From contig MGSS01000021.1 of NCBI GenBank assembly GCA_001798595.1, forward strand, positions 1 through 36,401: a stretch of 36,401 nt of DNA, read 5' to 3'. This document shows, piece after piece, positions 1-6,555 of this stretch. Position 1 is the stretch's first letter. Each line of letters begins with the position of its first letter. The translations under genes were made by a program, and so were the position numbers. Source of the DNA: Deltaproteobacteria bacterium RIFCSPLOWO2_12_FULL_60_19. Its GTDB lineage: Bacteria; Desulfobacterota; Binatia; UBA9968. The notes beneath the pieces were generated by a model, which was not told where the DNA came from, did not search any database, and worked only from the letters and a program-made list of their open reading frames with translations.

Positions 1-68
1 TGGCCACCCATTCGCATCGGTAGCCAAGACGGAAGCGACCTAACAATCGGCCTGCGCCCCGAAGACCT

Positions 69-311
69 TCAGGCGACTATGCGCGCCAGCGCCTCTCCTC
101 CAAGAGCGGTCAGCACGACGACAAGCCAGGGCGGAAGTTTCCAGAAGGTAAGAAGGCCGAAGGCAGTGAGGCCAAGCCCGAAGTCGGCTGGAGCGTGGAT
201 TGCGCTGGTCCACACCGGCTGGTAAAGCGCCGCCAGCAGCAAACCCACCACTCCCGCGTTGATTCCGCTGAGCGCCGACTGAAAACTCGACTTGGAGCGC
301 AGCAGATTTCA
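69..311 (-). pseudogene. 5'-truncated chrA (chromate transporter) C-terminal fragment
   Basis: Read on the minus strand, this stretch encodes the last ~76 residues of a chromate transporter, ending at a TGA (69-71). By eye about 60 of 76 residues match the C-terminus of the intact ChrA at 1569-2801, including the motifs PVWTSAI, PADFGLGL, FWK and GGEAL. Going upstream, the frame meets an in-frame TGA (309-311) exactly where the intact copy has the Trp codon of its FWDLLR motif, and similarity stops there, next to a perfect 7-bp palindrome at 315-330. About 80 percent of the protein is missing and no start codon or ribosome site belongs to it, so it is a dead remnant. Divergence from the intact gene argues against a very recent duplication. 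The window edge is only 68 bp away, so other pieces could lie to the left. Confidence 0.85.
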
Positions 312-434
312 GACGCCCGCGACCGCGGGCTGAAGCAAGGGCAAAGCCATACGGCAATCTTTCGCGTTTGCGGAACAACCCAAGCTTTGATATATCGGTT
401 TTCGATAACGAAAAACAATATAGAGGACTATGAC
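312..434 (+). promoter_or_regulatory. Leader region of the TSUP-padR-chrA operon
   Basis: No gene is visible here. The stretch holds a GC-rich palindrome, GCCCGCG-AC-CGCGGGC (315-330), then an AT-rich segment with the inverted repeat TATCG-GTTTT-CGATA, then an AGAGGA ribosome site just before the GTG at 435. The inverted repeat is a reasonable operator candidate for the PadR regulator encoded two genes downstream, although it is not the ATGT-N8-ACAT form known for classical PadR sites. No convincing -35/-10 pair was found. A promoter here is inferred from operon layout. Confidence 0.35.
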
Positions 435-1166
435 GTGAGTTTTTTCGCTGCCGCCGGTATTTGCCTCGCCGCCCTTGTAGTCGCGGCCATGGTCCTCATG
501 AGCGGCTTTGGATTAGGAACCCTTCTCACGCCGCTTTTCGTCGTCTTCTATGACATCAAGATCGCCGTATTCCTCGTCGCCATCGTCCATTTTTCCAACA
601 ACCTTTTCAAGCTGGGCCTTTTCTTCCGGCACCTTGACAGGGCCATCTTGAAACGCTTCGGGGCCGTAAGTGTGGCGGGCGCGCTTGTCGGGTCGTTGCT
701 TCAGGCCCGGCTGGAAAGCGAGACTTTGAAGATCGGCCTCGGGGTCCTGCTGGTTATCTTGGGTGCGGCGGAATTCCTGCCTCCTCGCATGTCGTGGCGC
801 ATCCCCAAGAGATTCGACCCGCTCGGGGGTTTTCTCTCGGGGCTTCTGGGAGGGGTGCTGGGAAACCAAGGGGCCGTGAGAAGCGCTTACTTACTCAATT
901 ACTCTCTGTCCAAGGAGGCGTTTGTCGCCACCGCAACAATCATCGCCTGCATAATCGATATCACCCGAATTCCGATCTATCTGGTGAATTACTCTCACGA
1001 GATCGCCCCGGCCTGGCCTTACCTAACGGCCACTATTCTTTCCGCCTTCCTCGGGACGCTAATCGGGAAACGGCTGCTGCAGGTCATTACCGTCGATGTG
1101 TTCCGAAGAGTTGTCGCCGGGTCTGTGGCGATCGTTGGAGTAGCTATGGCTCTGGCGCTGATTTGA
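435..1166 (+). CDS. TSUP (TauE/SafE) family membrane permease
   Basis: A 243-residue polytopic membrane protein of the TauE/SafE family (PF01925), whose members export or import sulfite, sulfoacetate, sulfur oxyanions or small organic acids. The N-terminal half has the usual glycine-rich first helix (LMSGFGLGTLLTPLF) and the second half repeats it more loosely (GGFLSGLLGGVLGNQG), consistent with the internal duplication of this family. The GTG start at 435 is chosen because AGAGGA lies 7-8 nt upstream; the frame is open back to 195, but that extension is charged, not membrane-like and overlaps the chrA remnant. The stop is 6 nt before padR, and a GAGGCGGG ribosome site bridges the two genes, so the genes form one operon with padR and chrA. 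Substrate is unknown; a sulfate- or chromate-related oxyanion is inferred from context only. Confidence 0.85.
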   Translation: MSFFAAAGICLAALVVAAMVLMSGFGLGTLLTPLFVVFYDIKIAVFLVAIVHFSNNLFKLGLFFRHLDRAILKRFGAVSVAGALVGSLLQARLESETLKIGLGVLLVILGAAEFLPPRMSWRIPKRFDPLGGFLSGLLGGVLGNQGAVRSAYLLNYSLSKEAFVATATIIACIIDITRIPIYLVNYSHEIAPAWPYLTATILSAFLGTLIGKRLLQVITVDVFRRVVAGSVAIVGVAMALALI

Positions 1167-1172
1167 GGCGGG

Positions 1173-1502
1173 ATGAAAAGGAAATTGGCACAGGAGAGGG
1201 CGGAGCAAGATTTTTACGGAGGCTTAATTCGCCTCCACATCCTTTACCATGCCTCCGAGCGGCCGGTTTTCGGCCTCTGGTTCATCGAGGAGCTGGCCCG
1301 TCACGGCTACAAGCTTAGCCCAGGCACTCTCTATCCGCTGCTTCACGGACTTGAGCGTAAGGGCTACCTTCGGTCCGTGAAAGAACAATCGGGAAAGCGC
1401 TCCCGCCGAATGTATCGGGCTACCCCCATAGGCCGTAAGGTTCTGGCGGCTGCCAAAGAAAAGGTCAGCGAGCTGTTCGGTGAATTATTGGAAGATGCGT
1501 GA
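1173..1502 (+). CDS. PadR-family transcriptional regulator
   Basis: A 109-residue winged-helix DNA-binding protein. Residues ~17-90 carry the PadR fold, with the recognition-helix signature SPGTLYPLLHGLERKGYL followed by the beta-wing (RRMYRATPIGRKVL). It lacks the long C-terminal dimerization helix bundle of PadR proper and matches the short PadR-s2 type, in which a final helix (LAAAKEKVSELFGELL) mediates dimerization. Translation starts 6 nt after the TSUP stop. PadR-type repressors are known to control chrA in other bacteria (ChrI in Alishewanella), so the simplest reading is a chromate- or oxyanion-responsive repressor of its own operon. That function is inferred from position. Family assignment is secure. 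Confidence 0.9.
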   Translation: MKRKLAQERAEQDFYGGLIRLHILYHASERPVFGLWFIEELARHGYKLSPGTLYPLLHGLERKGYLRSVKEQSGKRSRRMYRATPIGRKVLAAAKEKVSELFGELLEDA

Positions 1503-1576
1503 ATCCCAAGCGAGCTGAGCGTCAATTGGAAATCGCCGAGGGTTCGCTCGAAAAGGTGACCGAGCATTATGAATGA
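1499..1576 (+). CDS. Possible 25-residue coupling ORF between padR and chrA
   Basis: A GTG overlaps the padR stop (GTGA) and opens a 25-codon frame that ends in a TGA lying inside the chrA start (the sequence reads ATGAATGA). The product would be a charged helix containing PKRAERQLEIAEGSLEKV. The double overlap is what translational coupling looks like, and it would carry ribosomes from padR to chrA. However, there is no independent Shine-Dalgarno site, chrA has its own AAGGTGA at 1553-1559, and 25 open codons in GC-rich DNA can occur by chance. It is reported as a candidate, not a firm gene. Confidence 0.25.
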   Translation: MNPKRAERQLEIAEGSLEKVTEHYE

Positions 1577-2801
1577 TCCCGCAGAAACTGCCGACGACGA
1601 AGTCCTGCCCAGTCCAAGCCAAGGGTCCGTGCTTGAAGTTCTTTGGGTTTCGACGCGGTTGGGCCTGACCTCCTTTGGCGGTCCCGTCGCTCACCTGGGT
1701 TATTTCCATGAGGAGTACGTTAAACGCAAAAAATGGATTGATGAACAAAGCTACGCCGATCTGGTCGCGCTCTGCCAGTTTTTGCCCGGCCCGGCCAGCA
1801 GTCAGGTCGGGATCGCGATCGGCATTGCCCGTGCACGGCTTCTCGGCGGCGTGGCTGCCTGGATCGGCTTTACATTTCCGTCAGCCCTCGCGCTCATCGC
1901 CTTCGCCTTCGGAATCGGGGCGTTCGCGAGCGCTTCCGACGCCGGCTGGCTGCATGGCCTGAAGGTTGTTGCCGTAGCGGTCGTCGCCCAGGCGGTTTGG
2001 GGGATGGCCCGCTCTCTCTGCCCGGATCGCGAGCGAGCAACGATCGCCGTTCTCGCTTCAATAGCGACGCTGGTATGGCCAACAGCGGCGGCGCAGCTTT
2101 CATCCATAGCCATTGCCGGTCTTGTTGGCTTAGTGATCTTCCCGGGAACAGCCATCTCTTCACTCTCCCACATGCGTTTCCCAGTTGGAAAAAAGACGGG
2201 AATCGCCGCTTGGGTCGTTTTTTTCACGCTTCTCCTCGGACTACCGCTGTTGCGACAAATAACGCCTGGCCACGCGCTGGAGGTGTTCGATAGTTTTTTC
2301 CGCGTCGGCTCCGTGGTTTTCGGCGGGGGCCACGTTGTTCTACCTTTGCTGCAGGCGGAGGTTGTCGGGCCGGGCTGGGTCACAAACGAGCAGTTCGTCG
2401 CAGGCTATGGGGCCGCTCAGGCCGTGCCCGGACCGCTTTTCACTTTCTCCGCGTACCTTGGCGCGGTGATGGGCCACGAACCCAACGGGTGGACGGGCGC
2501 GCTCCTCGCCCTGGCAGCGATCTTCCTTCCTTCTTTTCTGTTGATCGTCGGCGCGCTCCCTTTCTGGGATCTTCTTCGCGCAGTGCCGGTTTTCCAATCG
2601 GCTTTGAAAGGCATCAACGCGGCAGTCGTCGGCTTGTTGCTGACTGCGTTGTACAAGCCTGTGTGGACAAGCGCGATTTACTCACCCGCCGACTTCGGGC
2701 TCGGACTCGTTGCTTTCGGCCTCTTGATGTTCTGGAAATGTCCCCCTTGGCTGGTGGTTGTGGTGACGGCCGTTGGAGGAGAAGCTCTGAGTCGCATTTA
2801 A
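1569..2801 (+). CDS. chrA: Chromate transporter ChrA, long-chain two-domain type
   Basis: A 410-residue inner-membrane CHR-family protein (PF02417 twice) that, in characterised members, expels chromate using the proton motive force. The N-terminal half has FGGPVAHLGYF near residue 37 and LCQFLPGPASSQVG near residue 68. The C-terminal half repeats both motifs as FGGGHVVLPLL and GYGAAQAVPGPLFTF, which is the hallmark of full-length ChrA. Length fits the family (about 390-420). ATG 1569 follows AAGGTGA by 9 nt. It is the last gene of the TSUP-padR-chrA operon. A diverged 3' fragment of a sister gene lies inverted at 69-311. Related CHR proteins can move sulfate-like anions, so chromate is the likely but not proven substrate. 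Confidence 0.93.
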   Translation: MNDPAETADDEVLPSPSQGSVLEVLWVSTRLGLTSFGGPVAHLGYFHEEYVKRKKWIDEQSYADLVALCQFLPGPASSQVGIAIGIARARLLGGVAAWIGFTFPSALALIAFAFGIGAFASASDAGWLHGLKVVAVAVVAQAVWGMARSLCPDRERATIAVLASIATLVWPTAAAQLSSIAIAGLVGLVIFPGTAISSLSHMRFPVGKKTGIAAWVVFFTLLLGLPLLRQITPGHALEVFDSFFRVGSVVFGGGHVVLPLLQAEVVGPGWVTNEQFVAGYGAAQAVPGPLFTFSAYLGAVMGHEPNGWTGALLALAAIFLPSFLLIVGALPFWDLLRAVPVFQSALKGINAAVVGLLLTALYKPVWTSAIYSPADFGLGLVAFGLLMFWKCPPWLVVVVTAVGGEALSRI

Positions 2802-2832
2802 GACGATCTCCAGACCCCACGATCCTACGTGG

Positions 2833-2913
2833 CTAAGATCTGTTCCGAATAATTTCCTCCGGCGGCCGGACCTGGCGGAAGAGGGCGAAGATCGAAACAT
2901 CGTAAATAATTTT
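2833..2913 (-). pseudogene. Remnant of an MFS transporter C-terminus
   Basis: On the minus strand 2855-2910 reads KIIYDVSIFALFRQVRPPEE, nearly identical to the C-terminal end of the intact MFS protein at 3954-5180, and then runs to a TAG at 2833-2835. The DNA of the two copies matches at about 52 of 56 positions (2855-2910 against 3964-4019, same orientation). Similarity ends abruptly upstream, in the residues corresponding to the last transmembrane segment. Only ~20 codons survive, with no start, so this is a fossil. The two copies are direct repeats that bracket the TSUP gene 2969-3715, suggesting that segment was inserted or duplicated here. Confidence 0.75.
2855..2910 (+). repeat. Direct repeat, left copy (56 bp)
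   Basis: This 56-bp segment matches 3964-4019 in the same orientation with four mismatches by eye. The shared core includes GGCGGAAGAGGGCGAAGAT and CGTAAATAAT. The left copy is non-coding debris; the right copy is the 3' end of the intact MFS gene. The pair flanks about 1.05 kb carrying a TSUP permease and hairpin-rich DNA. Confidence 0.85.
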
Positions 2914-2968
2914 TCGCATCTGGCTTTCGCCTCCTCCTTATGGCATAAGTCGAAAAGTTCCGCATCAG

Positions 2969-3715
2969 ATGACGCACGATTTTTTTCTCGCCATCGCGGT
3001 AGCCCTCGCGGCCACTCTCTACGCTTCCGTAGGCCACGGCGGCGCCTCGGCCTACCTGGCTATTCTTACGCTTGCCGGCCGCGTCCGTCCCGAGATCGCG
3101 GTGACCGTTCTGGTGATGAACGTTCTGGTTTCGTCCATCAGTTGGTTCCGCTTCCGGCAAGCGCGCCACTTCGACCTGCCGCTGACCGCCGCCTTTCTTC
3201 TCTTTTCCGCCCCCGCAGCCTTTGTCGGCGGCCTGCTGCCGATATCGCCGCGCCTCTTTAGTCTTGTCTTGGGATGCGCCCTGGTGGCAGCGGCGGCGCG
3301 CCTGCTTCTTCCCGATCCTCGACCGCATGTCGCGGCGCGACCGCAAGGAAAAGCTCTTTGGATCGCGGCAGCCGTCTTGGGCACGAGCCTGGGGCTCCTG
3401 TCGGGCCTTACCGGCGTCGGGGGAGGACTCTATTTATCCCCGCTGCTGCTCTTTCTCGGTTGGAAGGATACCAAGGGCGCGGCCGGGATCTCCTCGGCTT
3501 TCATCGCGATCAATTCCGTAACCGGTATCGCCGGCCGGCTGGTACGCGGGGAAGCTTTCGACCCGTCGCTGTGGCCGCTGGTCGCCGCCGCCGTCCTGGG
3601 CGGACTGATCGGCGCGCGGTACGGCGCTAGTCACGCCACACCGATCACTCTCCGGCGGCTGCTCGGCCTCGTCCTGTTGATCGCCGGCGCCAAGCTCCTG
3701 TTCGGCGGCGGATAA
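2969..3715 (+). CDS. TSUP (TauE/SafE) family membrane permease, second copy
   Basis: A 248-residue polytopic membrane protein of PF01925. Two glycine-rich family signatures are visible: SVGHGGASAYLAILTL in helix 1 and SGLTGVGGGLYLSPLLL near residue 145, followed by AAGISSAFIAINS. It is not a close copy of the permease at 435-1166; the second-half motif is the more canonical TauE/SafE form. ATG 2969 is the only reasonable start, but no clear Shine-Dalgarno site precedes it. The gene stands alone between the MFS remnant and a hairpin-rich spacer and converges on the MFS gene. Likely role is export or uptake of a sulfur-containing or small organic anion; the substrate cannot be inferred. Confidence 0.85.
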   Translation: MTHDFFLAIAVALAATLYASVGHGGASAYLAILTLAGRVRPEIAVTVLVMNVLVSSISWFRFRQARHFDLPLTAAFLLFSAPAAFVGGLLPISPRLFSLVLGCALVAAAARLLLPDPRPHVAARPQGKALWIAAAVLGTSLGLLSGLTGVGGGLYLSPLLLFLGWKDTKGAAGISSAFIAINSVTGIAGRLVRGEAFDPSLWPLVAAAVLGGLIGARYGASHATPITLRRLLGLVLLIAGAKLLFGGG

Positions 3716-3743
3716 ACTGCGATTCCTCAGCGCGCAAGTCTTC

Positions 3744-3755
3744 GGGCCGCGGCCC
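3744..3755. repeat. Perfect 12-bp palindrome GGGCCGCGGCCC
   Basis: A self-complementary 12-mer 28 bp after the TSUP stop. With no spacer it is more likely a binding-site-type palindrome or part of the adjoining repeat than a hairpin. It lies in the convergent intergenic region together with two further inverted repeats. Confidence 0.5.
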
Positions 3756-3782
3756 TCTCCCTCGCGCCCCTCGACGTCATAG

Positions 3783-3883
3783 CGAGAGCCGTCGCCCGGT
3801 CGGAGAGTCCGCGCATCCGATACTGCCGGTGGGATTAAGCAGCTACCCATTGCGCGGGCTTGGAGACCGGGTGGCGGCTCTCG
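3783..3883. repeat. 101-bp long imperfect inverted repeat (structured element)
   Basis: Outer arms of 19 bp (3783-3801 and 3865-3883) pair with two mismatches. After symmetric 7-nt internal loops come perfect 7-bp inner arms, CCGCGCA (3809-3815) and TGCGCGG (3851-3857), with a further TGGG/CCCA pairing (3830-3833 with 3846-3849). No coding frame is recognisable. The element sits between the converging TSUP and MFS genes. It could be a bidirectional terminator, a REP- or MITE-like mobile repeat, or a structured RNA. There is no T-tract typical of an intrinsic terminator. Confidence 0.7.
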
Positions 3884-3907
3884 TCGTGGGGGATCGTACG
3901 AAATATT

Positions 3908-3921
3908 CCCGCGCAAGCGGG
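3908..3921. repeat. CCCGC-GCAA-GCGGG mini-hairpin
   Basis: A perfect 5-bp stem closed by a GNRA-type GCAA tetraloop, 33 bp beyond the MFS stop codon as read on the minus strand. It resembles the short extragenic palindromes common in GC-rich proteobacteria. It could help terminate the MFS transcript, but no U-run follows, so that role is uncertain. Confidence 0.5.
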
Positions 3922-3953
3922 TGAAGCGACGATTTTTCGGTGGCCATCTAGTA

Positions 3954-5180
3954 CTAGCCGGTCTCTTCCGGCGGCCGGACGTGGCGGAAGAGGGCGAAGA
4001 TCCAAACGTCGTAAATAATCTTTAATCCGCCGGCGAGTAGAAACGGCAAGCCGAGCGCAGGAGCCGCGAGCACCACAGCCGTGAACAGCGGCGCGATCGC
4101 CGCGCCGGTGTTGCGCGCCACCGACATGATGCCCGCCGAGGCCGCCCGCTCATCGCGATCGACGACAGCCATCGTATAGGACTGGCGCGTCGGCACGTCG
4201 AGCTGCGAAAGCAGGTGGCGGACAAGCAACACGACCACCGCCAGTTCCAGGTTCGGCATGAAAGGCACCAGAAGCAGCAGAAAGTTGGACGGCAAGTGGG
4301 TGAACACCATCGTGTTCAGCAGCCCAAAACGGCGCGCGATTGCCGGGGCGGCGAGGAACGACAGAGCGGAGAGCAGGTTGGTGCCGAAGAAGATGCCGCC
4401 CAAGGCGTTCGTGTCGGTTTGGTAACGGAGAAAGAACCAGTAGGCGACCAAACTCTGGACTATGAAACCGCCGGCGAAAGCATCGAGCGCGAACAGAGCG
4501 GACAGTTTGGTTACGATCGCGCGCGAGCGGTGGACGCCGATCCTGCGCAGATCGACGGCAGATTTTTTTGTCGCCTCGATAGCCGGAGACAAAAACGCAA
4601 ACAGGACCAGCATCAGGAGGGCAGAAGCGACATAACCCCAGATCAGGAGGCGATAACCGGCGAGCGCAGCCACAGAAACCAGCGACGGCAGGCCGACGGC
4701 CAGCGCGCCGAGCGCCCCCGCGAGCGACCCGACAAGATTATAGGCCGAGAAGGCGGCGGTCCGGCTCTGATCGCGAGTCGTCTGGGGCAGAATCGCTTGT
4801 TCGATCGACAGAAACGGTCCCACCTCTTTGCCCGACGGGCTGATGGTGCCTAACATCGCGGCGACCGCCAGGAGGATGAAATTGTCGGTGGCGGCAAATG
4901 CGATGCCGGCGAGCGCCATTAACGCCGCTCCGATCATCAAGAGCGCTCTTCGACCGAAGCTGTCCGCGACCGCCGTAAGGATCACCGTCATGACCGCGCC
5001 GCCTCCCAGCGCCGCGGTAAAGATCCAGCCAATCGCCAGTTTGTCCAAGCCGATGGCATCGAGGTAAAGCCCGAGGATAACGGATAGAAAACCGTACGCG
5101 AATGAGCGGACCGCGCAGGTGACAAAGAGCAGCCGTCCGTCGCGGGACAGTTCGAGCGACCAGGGAAAGGGTGGAGGCAT
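3954..5180 (-). CDS. Major facilitator superfamily transporter
   Basis: A 408-residue, twelve-helix inner-membrane transporter. The loop between helices 2 and 3 carries the MFS motif A (ADSFGRR near residue 72), and the second half contains DVPTRQSYTMAVVDRDERA, a cytoplasmic loop frequent in bacterial MFS exporters of unknown substrate. Length fits a 12-TM MFS protein. It starts 15 nt after the stop of the SDR gene upstream, so the two are probably cotranscribed. The start has only a weak GGGAAG ribosome site. The final ~20 codons are duplicated as a remnant at 2833-2913. Efflux of a small organic molecule is plausible; the substrate is unknown. Confidence 0.85.
   Translation of the reverse strand: MPPPFPWSLELSRDGRLLFVTCAVRSFAYGFLSVILGLYLDAIGLDKLAIGWIFTAALGGGAVMTVILTAVADSFGRRALLMIGAALMALAGIAFAATDNFILLAVAAMLGTISPSGKEVGPFLSIEQAILPQTTRDQSRTAAFSAYNLVGSLAGALGALAVGLPSLVSVAALAGYRLLIWGYVASALLMLVLFAFLSPAIEATKKSAVDLRRIGVHRSRAIVTKLSALFALDAFAGGFIVQSLVAYWFFLRYQTDTNALGGIFFGTNLLSALSFLAAPAIARRFGLLNTMVFTHLPSNFLLLLVPFMPNLELAVVVLLVRHLLSQLDVPTRQSYTMAVVDRDERAASAGIMSVARNTGAAIAPLFTAVVLAAPALGLPFLLAGGLKIIYDVWIFALFRHVRPPEETG
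3964..4019 (+). repeat. Direct repeat, right copy (56 bp), inside the MFS gene end
   Basis: This is the counterpart of 2855-2910 and forms the 3' end of the intact MFS gene on the opposite strand. Being the functional copy, it is likely the source of the left one. Confidence 0.85.
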
Positions 5181-5195
5181 GTCGAGAACTTCCCG

Positions 5196-5942
5196 TCAGC
5201 CCCTGGAGACGCTCCCCATCGAATTCATCCGGCCGCCGTCGACCGGCAAAATCGCATTGGTGATGTAGCCCGCTTTCTCGGAAGCCAAAAACAACACGGC
5301 TTCGGCCACTTCTTCCGGCTGCCCGATCCGTTTGAGCGGAATGCTGTCGTACTCCAACTTCCGGTTGCCCATCTCCCGGCTGCCGAGCGGCGTGCCGACG
5401 ATTCCGGAGATGACGGCATTCACCCTGATCTTGTGCGGCGCGAGATCCACCGCCGCCTGGCGCGTCAGCGCGTTGATCGCGCCCTTGGATATGGAATAGA
5501 CCGCCGTGCCGGGGCTGCCCCGCTCACCGGAGCCGGCGGATATATTGATGATGACGCCGCCGCCGTTGTCTTTCATGATTCTCGCCGCGTGCTGGATGCA
5601 GATGAAATAGCCGGTCAGATTGATCGCCATGATCCGATTCCACTCCGCGAGCGAGGTTTCCAGGATATCGTTTTTGGTCGAGTGGGCGACGGTGTTGACC
5701 AGGATATCGAGCCGGCGATGTTTCTGCTGGATGCGGTCGAATAATTGTTCCAGCTCTTCGGGCCGGGAGACATCCGCGGCGAAATAGTCCCCGCCGATCT
5801 CTTCGGCCACCCCTTTGGCGGCCTCTTCATGGCGCGAATGAACGATGACCTTCGCCCCCTCGCGCGCGAAAGCGCGCGCAATCTCCAGGCCGATATTGTT
5901 GGTCGAGCCGGTCACGAGCGCAATTTTGTTTTTGAGCAGCAT
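5196..5942 (-). CDS. Short-chain dehydrogenase/reductase (SDR family)
   Basis: A 248-residue classical SDR with a Rossmann fold for NAD(P)H. The nucleotide-binding motif reads TGSTNNIG near the N-terminus, a variant of TGxxxGIG; the structural NAG motif is NTV here; the catalytic set is Ser in NISAGSG plus YSISK (YxxxK); the C-terminus has the usual LPVDGG. The start is the ATG at 5942, preceded by AAGGAGG at the proper distance; an upstream in-frame extension to 5999 is rejected because it lies before the ribosome site and is not SDR-like. It is the first gene of an SDR-MFS pair. Substrate is not deducible; family members include 3-oxoacyl reductases and sugar or steroid dehydrogenases. Confidence 0.9.
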   Translation of the reverse strand: MLLKNKIALVTGSTNNIGLEIARAFAREGAKVIVHSRHEEAAKGVAEEIGGDYFAADVSRPEELEQLFDRIQQKHRRLDILVNTVAHSTKNDILETSLAEWNRIMAINLTGYFICIQHAARIMKDNGGGVIINISAGSGERGSPGTAVYSISKGAINALTRQAAVDLAPHKIRVNAVISGIVGTPLGSREMGNRKLEYDSIPLKRIGQPEEVAEAVLFLASEKAGYITNAILPVDGGRMNSMGSVSRG

Positions 5943-6016
5943 GGCGTTCCTCCTTAAATCGATCCTTTGGCCTCCGAAAGTTATCTCAGAGCGGTTCACG
6001 GGTCAATCAACTTATA

Positions 6017-6121
6017 TCGAACACGGGGTTTGAATCCCCGTGTTCGACCAAAGGGGAGAGCTGCCGCTTCTCCCCTTTGGAAACCCCATCGGTTTTGTGC
6101 CCGCCTCAAGAGGCGGGGTTT
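6017..6121. repeat. Three adjacent perfect hairpins in a divergent intergenic region
   Basis: Hairpin 1 (6017-6047) has perfect 12-bp arms, TCGAACACGGGG/CCCCGTGTTCGA, with a 7-nt loop. Hairpin 2 (6048-6080) begins at the very next base and has perfect 12-bp arms, CCAAAGGGGAGA/TCTCCCCTTTGG, with a 9-nt loop. Hairpin 3 (6100-6117) is CCCGCCTC-AA-GAGGCGGG and is framed by AAACCCC and GGGGTTT (6081-6087 and 6115-6121). The flanking genes diverge, so these are not ordinary terminators. They could be REP-type repeats, a small structured RNA, or transcription insulation. Confidence 0.8.
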
Positions 6122-6216
6122 AAATTCAATCATCCCCCGCCGGATTTGCGACGCGCGTTGCGCGGGCGTGGCTAAGACGTTATCCTTGTCCATGAGAAAA
6201 GAAGGAGGGCACAAAG

Positions 6217-6498
6217 ATGGCAAGGCTGTGGTCTCTCTTACTGCTGGCCCTTTGCGGCTGCGTGAGCCAGAGCGTCATGTTGATCCACCCGCAGAGCGGC
6301 GCCACGGCGAAGTGCGGCGCGAGCGGCAGCGGAGTCATGTCGGGAGCGGCGGCAGGGCTGGTCGAGGATTGCCGAAAAAAATATGAAAGCCAGGGCTACG
6401 TGGAGGTGGAAAATCTGACGCGCGAGCAGCGCGCGGACCTGGAGCGGCGCGGCCTCATGCCCAAACCCGAGCCGCCGACTTTCCGGATGGGCTACTGA
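6217..6498 (+). CDS. Small secreted lipoprotein of unknown function
   Basis: A 93-residue protein with a short signal sequence ending in a lipobox, LALCGC, with Cys15 as the probable lipidated residue. The mature part has two further Cys (in TAKCGASGSG and LVEDCRKKYESQGY), possibly a disulfide, and an Arg/Glu-rich tail ending in Pro-rich sequence. ATG 6217 is well supported by AAGGAGGG upstream. It stands alone, divergent from the SDR gene, with lpxD following behind its own promoter. I do not recognise a named family. An outer-membrane or periplasmic location is predicted from the lipobox. Confidence 0.8.
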   Translation: MARLWSLLLLALCGCVSQSVMLIHPQSGATAKCGASGSGVMSGAAAGLVEDCRKKYESQGYVEVENLTREQRADLERRGLMPKPEPPTFRMGY

Positions 6499-6517
6499 CA
6501 CTCTCGGCGGGCTTTCA

Positions 6518-6546
6518 TTGACGCTTCGGTTTAATCCTAATATGAT
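6518..6546 (+). promoter_or_regulatory. Strong sigma-70 promoter of lpxD
   Basis: TTGACG (6518-6523), a 17-bp spacer and TATGAT (6541-6546) form a near-consensus housekeeping promoter, each box matching five of six positions. Transcription would start around 6552-6554, only a few nucleotides before the GTG of lpxD. Confidence 0.75.
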
Positions 6547-6555
6547 CCATCGCCA

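Noticed and set aside
195-434. N-terminal extension of the first TSUP gene
   Set aside because: The open frame lies over the chrA remnant, has no ribosome site and no membrane character; the GTG at 435 has AGAGGA.
1185-1200. TGGCAC word near padR as a sigma-54 promoter
   Set aside because: The -12 element is GG instead of GC at the right spacing, and it lies inside coding DNA.
4215-4853. 212-codon plus-strand frame opposite the MFS gene
   Set aside because: Composition (Gln, Arg, Asp rich) is that of an antisense shadow; no domain or ribosome site.
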